Source: Bacteroidia bacterium (GTDB lineage Bacteria; Bacteroidota; Bacteroidia; Bacteroidales; UBA932). From it: a stretch of 30,408 nt of DNA. The notes under the pieces are model-generated. The model was not told the DNA's origin, made no database searches, and saw nothing but the letters and a program-made list of their open reading frames with translations. Location: NCBI GenBank assembly GCA_021153285.1, contig JAGKTT010000047.1:1-30408 (forward strand). Direction: 5' to 3'. Made by a program: the position numbers and the translations under genes. Below are positions 29,304 through 30,408 of the stretch, piece after piece (the stretch's first letter is position 1; the number at the start of each line of letters is the position of its first letter).

Positions 29304-30408
29304 TTATTTATTTTCTGAATCTGGAAGTTTAAATATTACAGGGAATGTATATTTAACTGGGACAACTTTGCCGTTCTCATCTCGTCCTGGAGTCCAGAGA
29401 GGGGATTGCGCTACAACGCGTACAGCTTCTGTGTCAAGGTCAGGATTTACACTTCTCAGAATCTTTATATCAGCGACCTTGCCGGTTTCAGTTACTGTAA
29501 ACTCTAATGTAACCCTTCCCTCAATCTTCGACTGACGGCAACTTTCTGGATATACAACGTTTTGGGCCACATACTTTGAGAACTCGTTGACATCGCCGCC
29601 ATTGAATCCCGGCTTCTGAGCTACCTGCTGGAAAGGAATTGCCTTCTTGCCCTCATCGTTCTTCTTTGGTTCACCAGTGGTAATGACGATCACGCCCTTA
29701 TCTGTACCATATTCCTGCAATGCCTTTTCAGTCTTGAGGACTTCCATTGAAGCAATTGTGGCCGGATCGATAGTGTTAAGGTCGAATCCCTCCGGCATTC
29801 TTTCACCGTTGATTACATATACGAGGTCCGGTGTAGCTACTGTAGCCAATTGAGGCTGTTCTTCACCTTCCTTGATGACGAAAGTGTTGATTGGCTTTGA
29901 ACAATCGATGGTGCCAGTCACAAATTTACCATAATCTGCAGAAATAATTGCTCTGACCTTGTTGCCGTTCTTCAGGTATGCAGAAAGCAGGACAGCATCC
30001 GGGTCTTTTTCCAGTGCTATGTCTGCAGCTCCTTTAGTTGCAAATGAACCATTGATGAAATATGATTCCTTGCCAAGAGGCAATCCTGTGATCTGTGATT
30101 TGCGTTCCTTGCCGTCAAGGCCGTAATATGTCATTGTCACGACGTCGTTTTCTTCATCGACAGTGATACGTCCGTTTTTAAGATTCTTTTCTTTGAAAGA
30201 TTTTTTCGTATCTTTGTCAACTGGAGTGTTGTACTTCTCGACCAGTTCGGTATTGTCAGGAGTCTGGTCTTCATACTGGTAATCTACCTTTGTCTCGGCA
30301 GTTGCCGCGAGAGAGATTCCTACGAGAGGAATGACGTAGAGAGCCTTCCAGGCACTCATACGAGATGATTTTTTGTTCAACATCATAGTAATACGAGCTT
30401 TAAGTGTA
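29304..30408 (-). CDS. BlaR1/TonB-type protein, 3' part (runs off window)
   Basis: The frame stays open to the window edge: before the first Met in view it reads L-K-A-R-I-T, so the true start lies outside. R-I-T-M-M-L-N-K-K-S-S-R followed by a membrane helix (A-W-K-A-L-Y-V-I-P-L-V-G-I-S-L) is the end of the M56/BlaR1 membrane domain in Bacteroidota. Later there is a plug-like segment (V-Y-V-I-N-G-E-R-M-P through G-V-I-V-I-T-T) and a C-terminal TonB domain (Y-P-E-S-C-R-Q-S-K-I-E-G-R-V-T-L-E-F-T-V, then S-P-L-W-T-P-G-R-D). Such M56-TonB fusions occur in this phylum, often after a BlaI-type repressor. At least 367 codons are inside the window. Confidence 0.8.
   Translation of the reverse strand, partial: TLKARITMMLNKKSSRMSAWKALYVIPLVGISLAATAETKVDYQYEDQTPDNTELVEKYNTPVDKDTKKSFKEKNLKNGRITVDEENDVVTMTYYGLDGKERKSQITGLPLGKESYFINGSFATKGAADIALEKDPDAVLLSAYLKNGNKVRAIISADYGKFVTGTIDCSKPINTFVIKEGEEQPQLATVATPDLVYVINGERMPEGFDLNTIDPATIASMEVLKTEKALQEYGTDKGVIVITTGEPKKNDEGKKAIPFQQVAQKPGFNGGDVNEFSKYVAQNVVYPESCRQSKIEGRVTLEFTVTETGKVADIKILRSVNPDLDTEAVRVVAQSPLWTPGRDENGKVVPVKYTFPVIFKLPDSENK

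Overview
The window looks like a piece of a Bacteroidales chromosome (gut-type Bacteroidota). The grounds are TAnnTTTG promoter boxes with a TTG about 19-22 bp upstream, few Shine-Dalgarno sites, DUF6266-type proteins, a BT4734-like/RepA/DUF6371 mobile-element replication module, a SusC-like outer-membrane receptor, a BACON-type lipoprotein and a BlaR1/TonB-type protein. Genus cannot be fixed from sequence alone.

Regions. (A) 1-4543: accessory DNA of phage-like character. It has a gene-poor start, a DUF6266-like gene on the minus strand, then a plus-strand cassette: a truncated DUF6266 gene, two unrecognised proteins, a holin-like membrane protein, a unimolecular-spanin-like lipoprotein and an intact DUF6266 protein. 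(B) 4583-12260: an integrative element read leftward. It holds a tyrosine integrase, an unknown 253-aa protein, an excisionase-like HTH protein, a BT4734-like primase-associated protein, a RepA-like ATPase, an iteron-like repeat cluster and a DUF6371 TOPRIM/zinc protein. An AbiL/RloAB-type defence pair with its own promoter is carried as cargo. (C) 12361-15408: a 3-kb segment between two copies of a 15-bp repeat, each followed by the same hairpin terminator, with repeats just inside both ends. It carries an AbiEi/AbiEii type IV toxin-antitoxin pair under a promoter buried in a perfect-arm dyad, and has no recombinase of its own. (D) 15462-16071: a noncoding, hairpin-rich block bounded by near-identical inverted repeats.

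(E) 16102-30408: envelope-centred chromosomal genes, nearly all on the minus strand. They are three small lipoproteins, a SAM methyltransferase, a single polypeptide joining an ECF sigma factor to a membrane segment and a C-terminal outer-membrane barrel-like domain, a membrane acyltransferase, a CsgG/lipoprotein/DUF4810/DUF799 operon, two outer-membrane barrel proteins, a degenerate secreted-protein gene and a large TonB-dependent-type receptor broken by one frameshift. A small plus-strand membrane protein/ABC ATPase operon and the 3' part of a BlaR1/TonB-type gene running off the window complete the region.

How it fits together. Two anti-phage-type systems (RloAB and AbiE) lie side by side in neighbouring mobile units, so B and C read as a small defence island. 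In region E, the CsgG operon and the divergent ABC operon share an almost identical 31-bp promoter block, which suggests one regulator acts on both. The most unusual single protein is the sigma-membrane-barrel fusion at 18366-20024.
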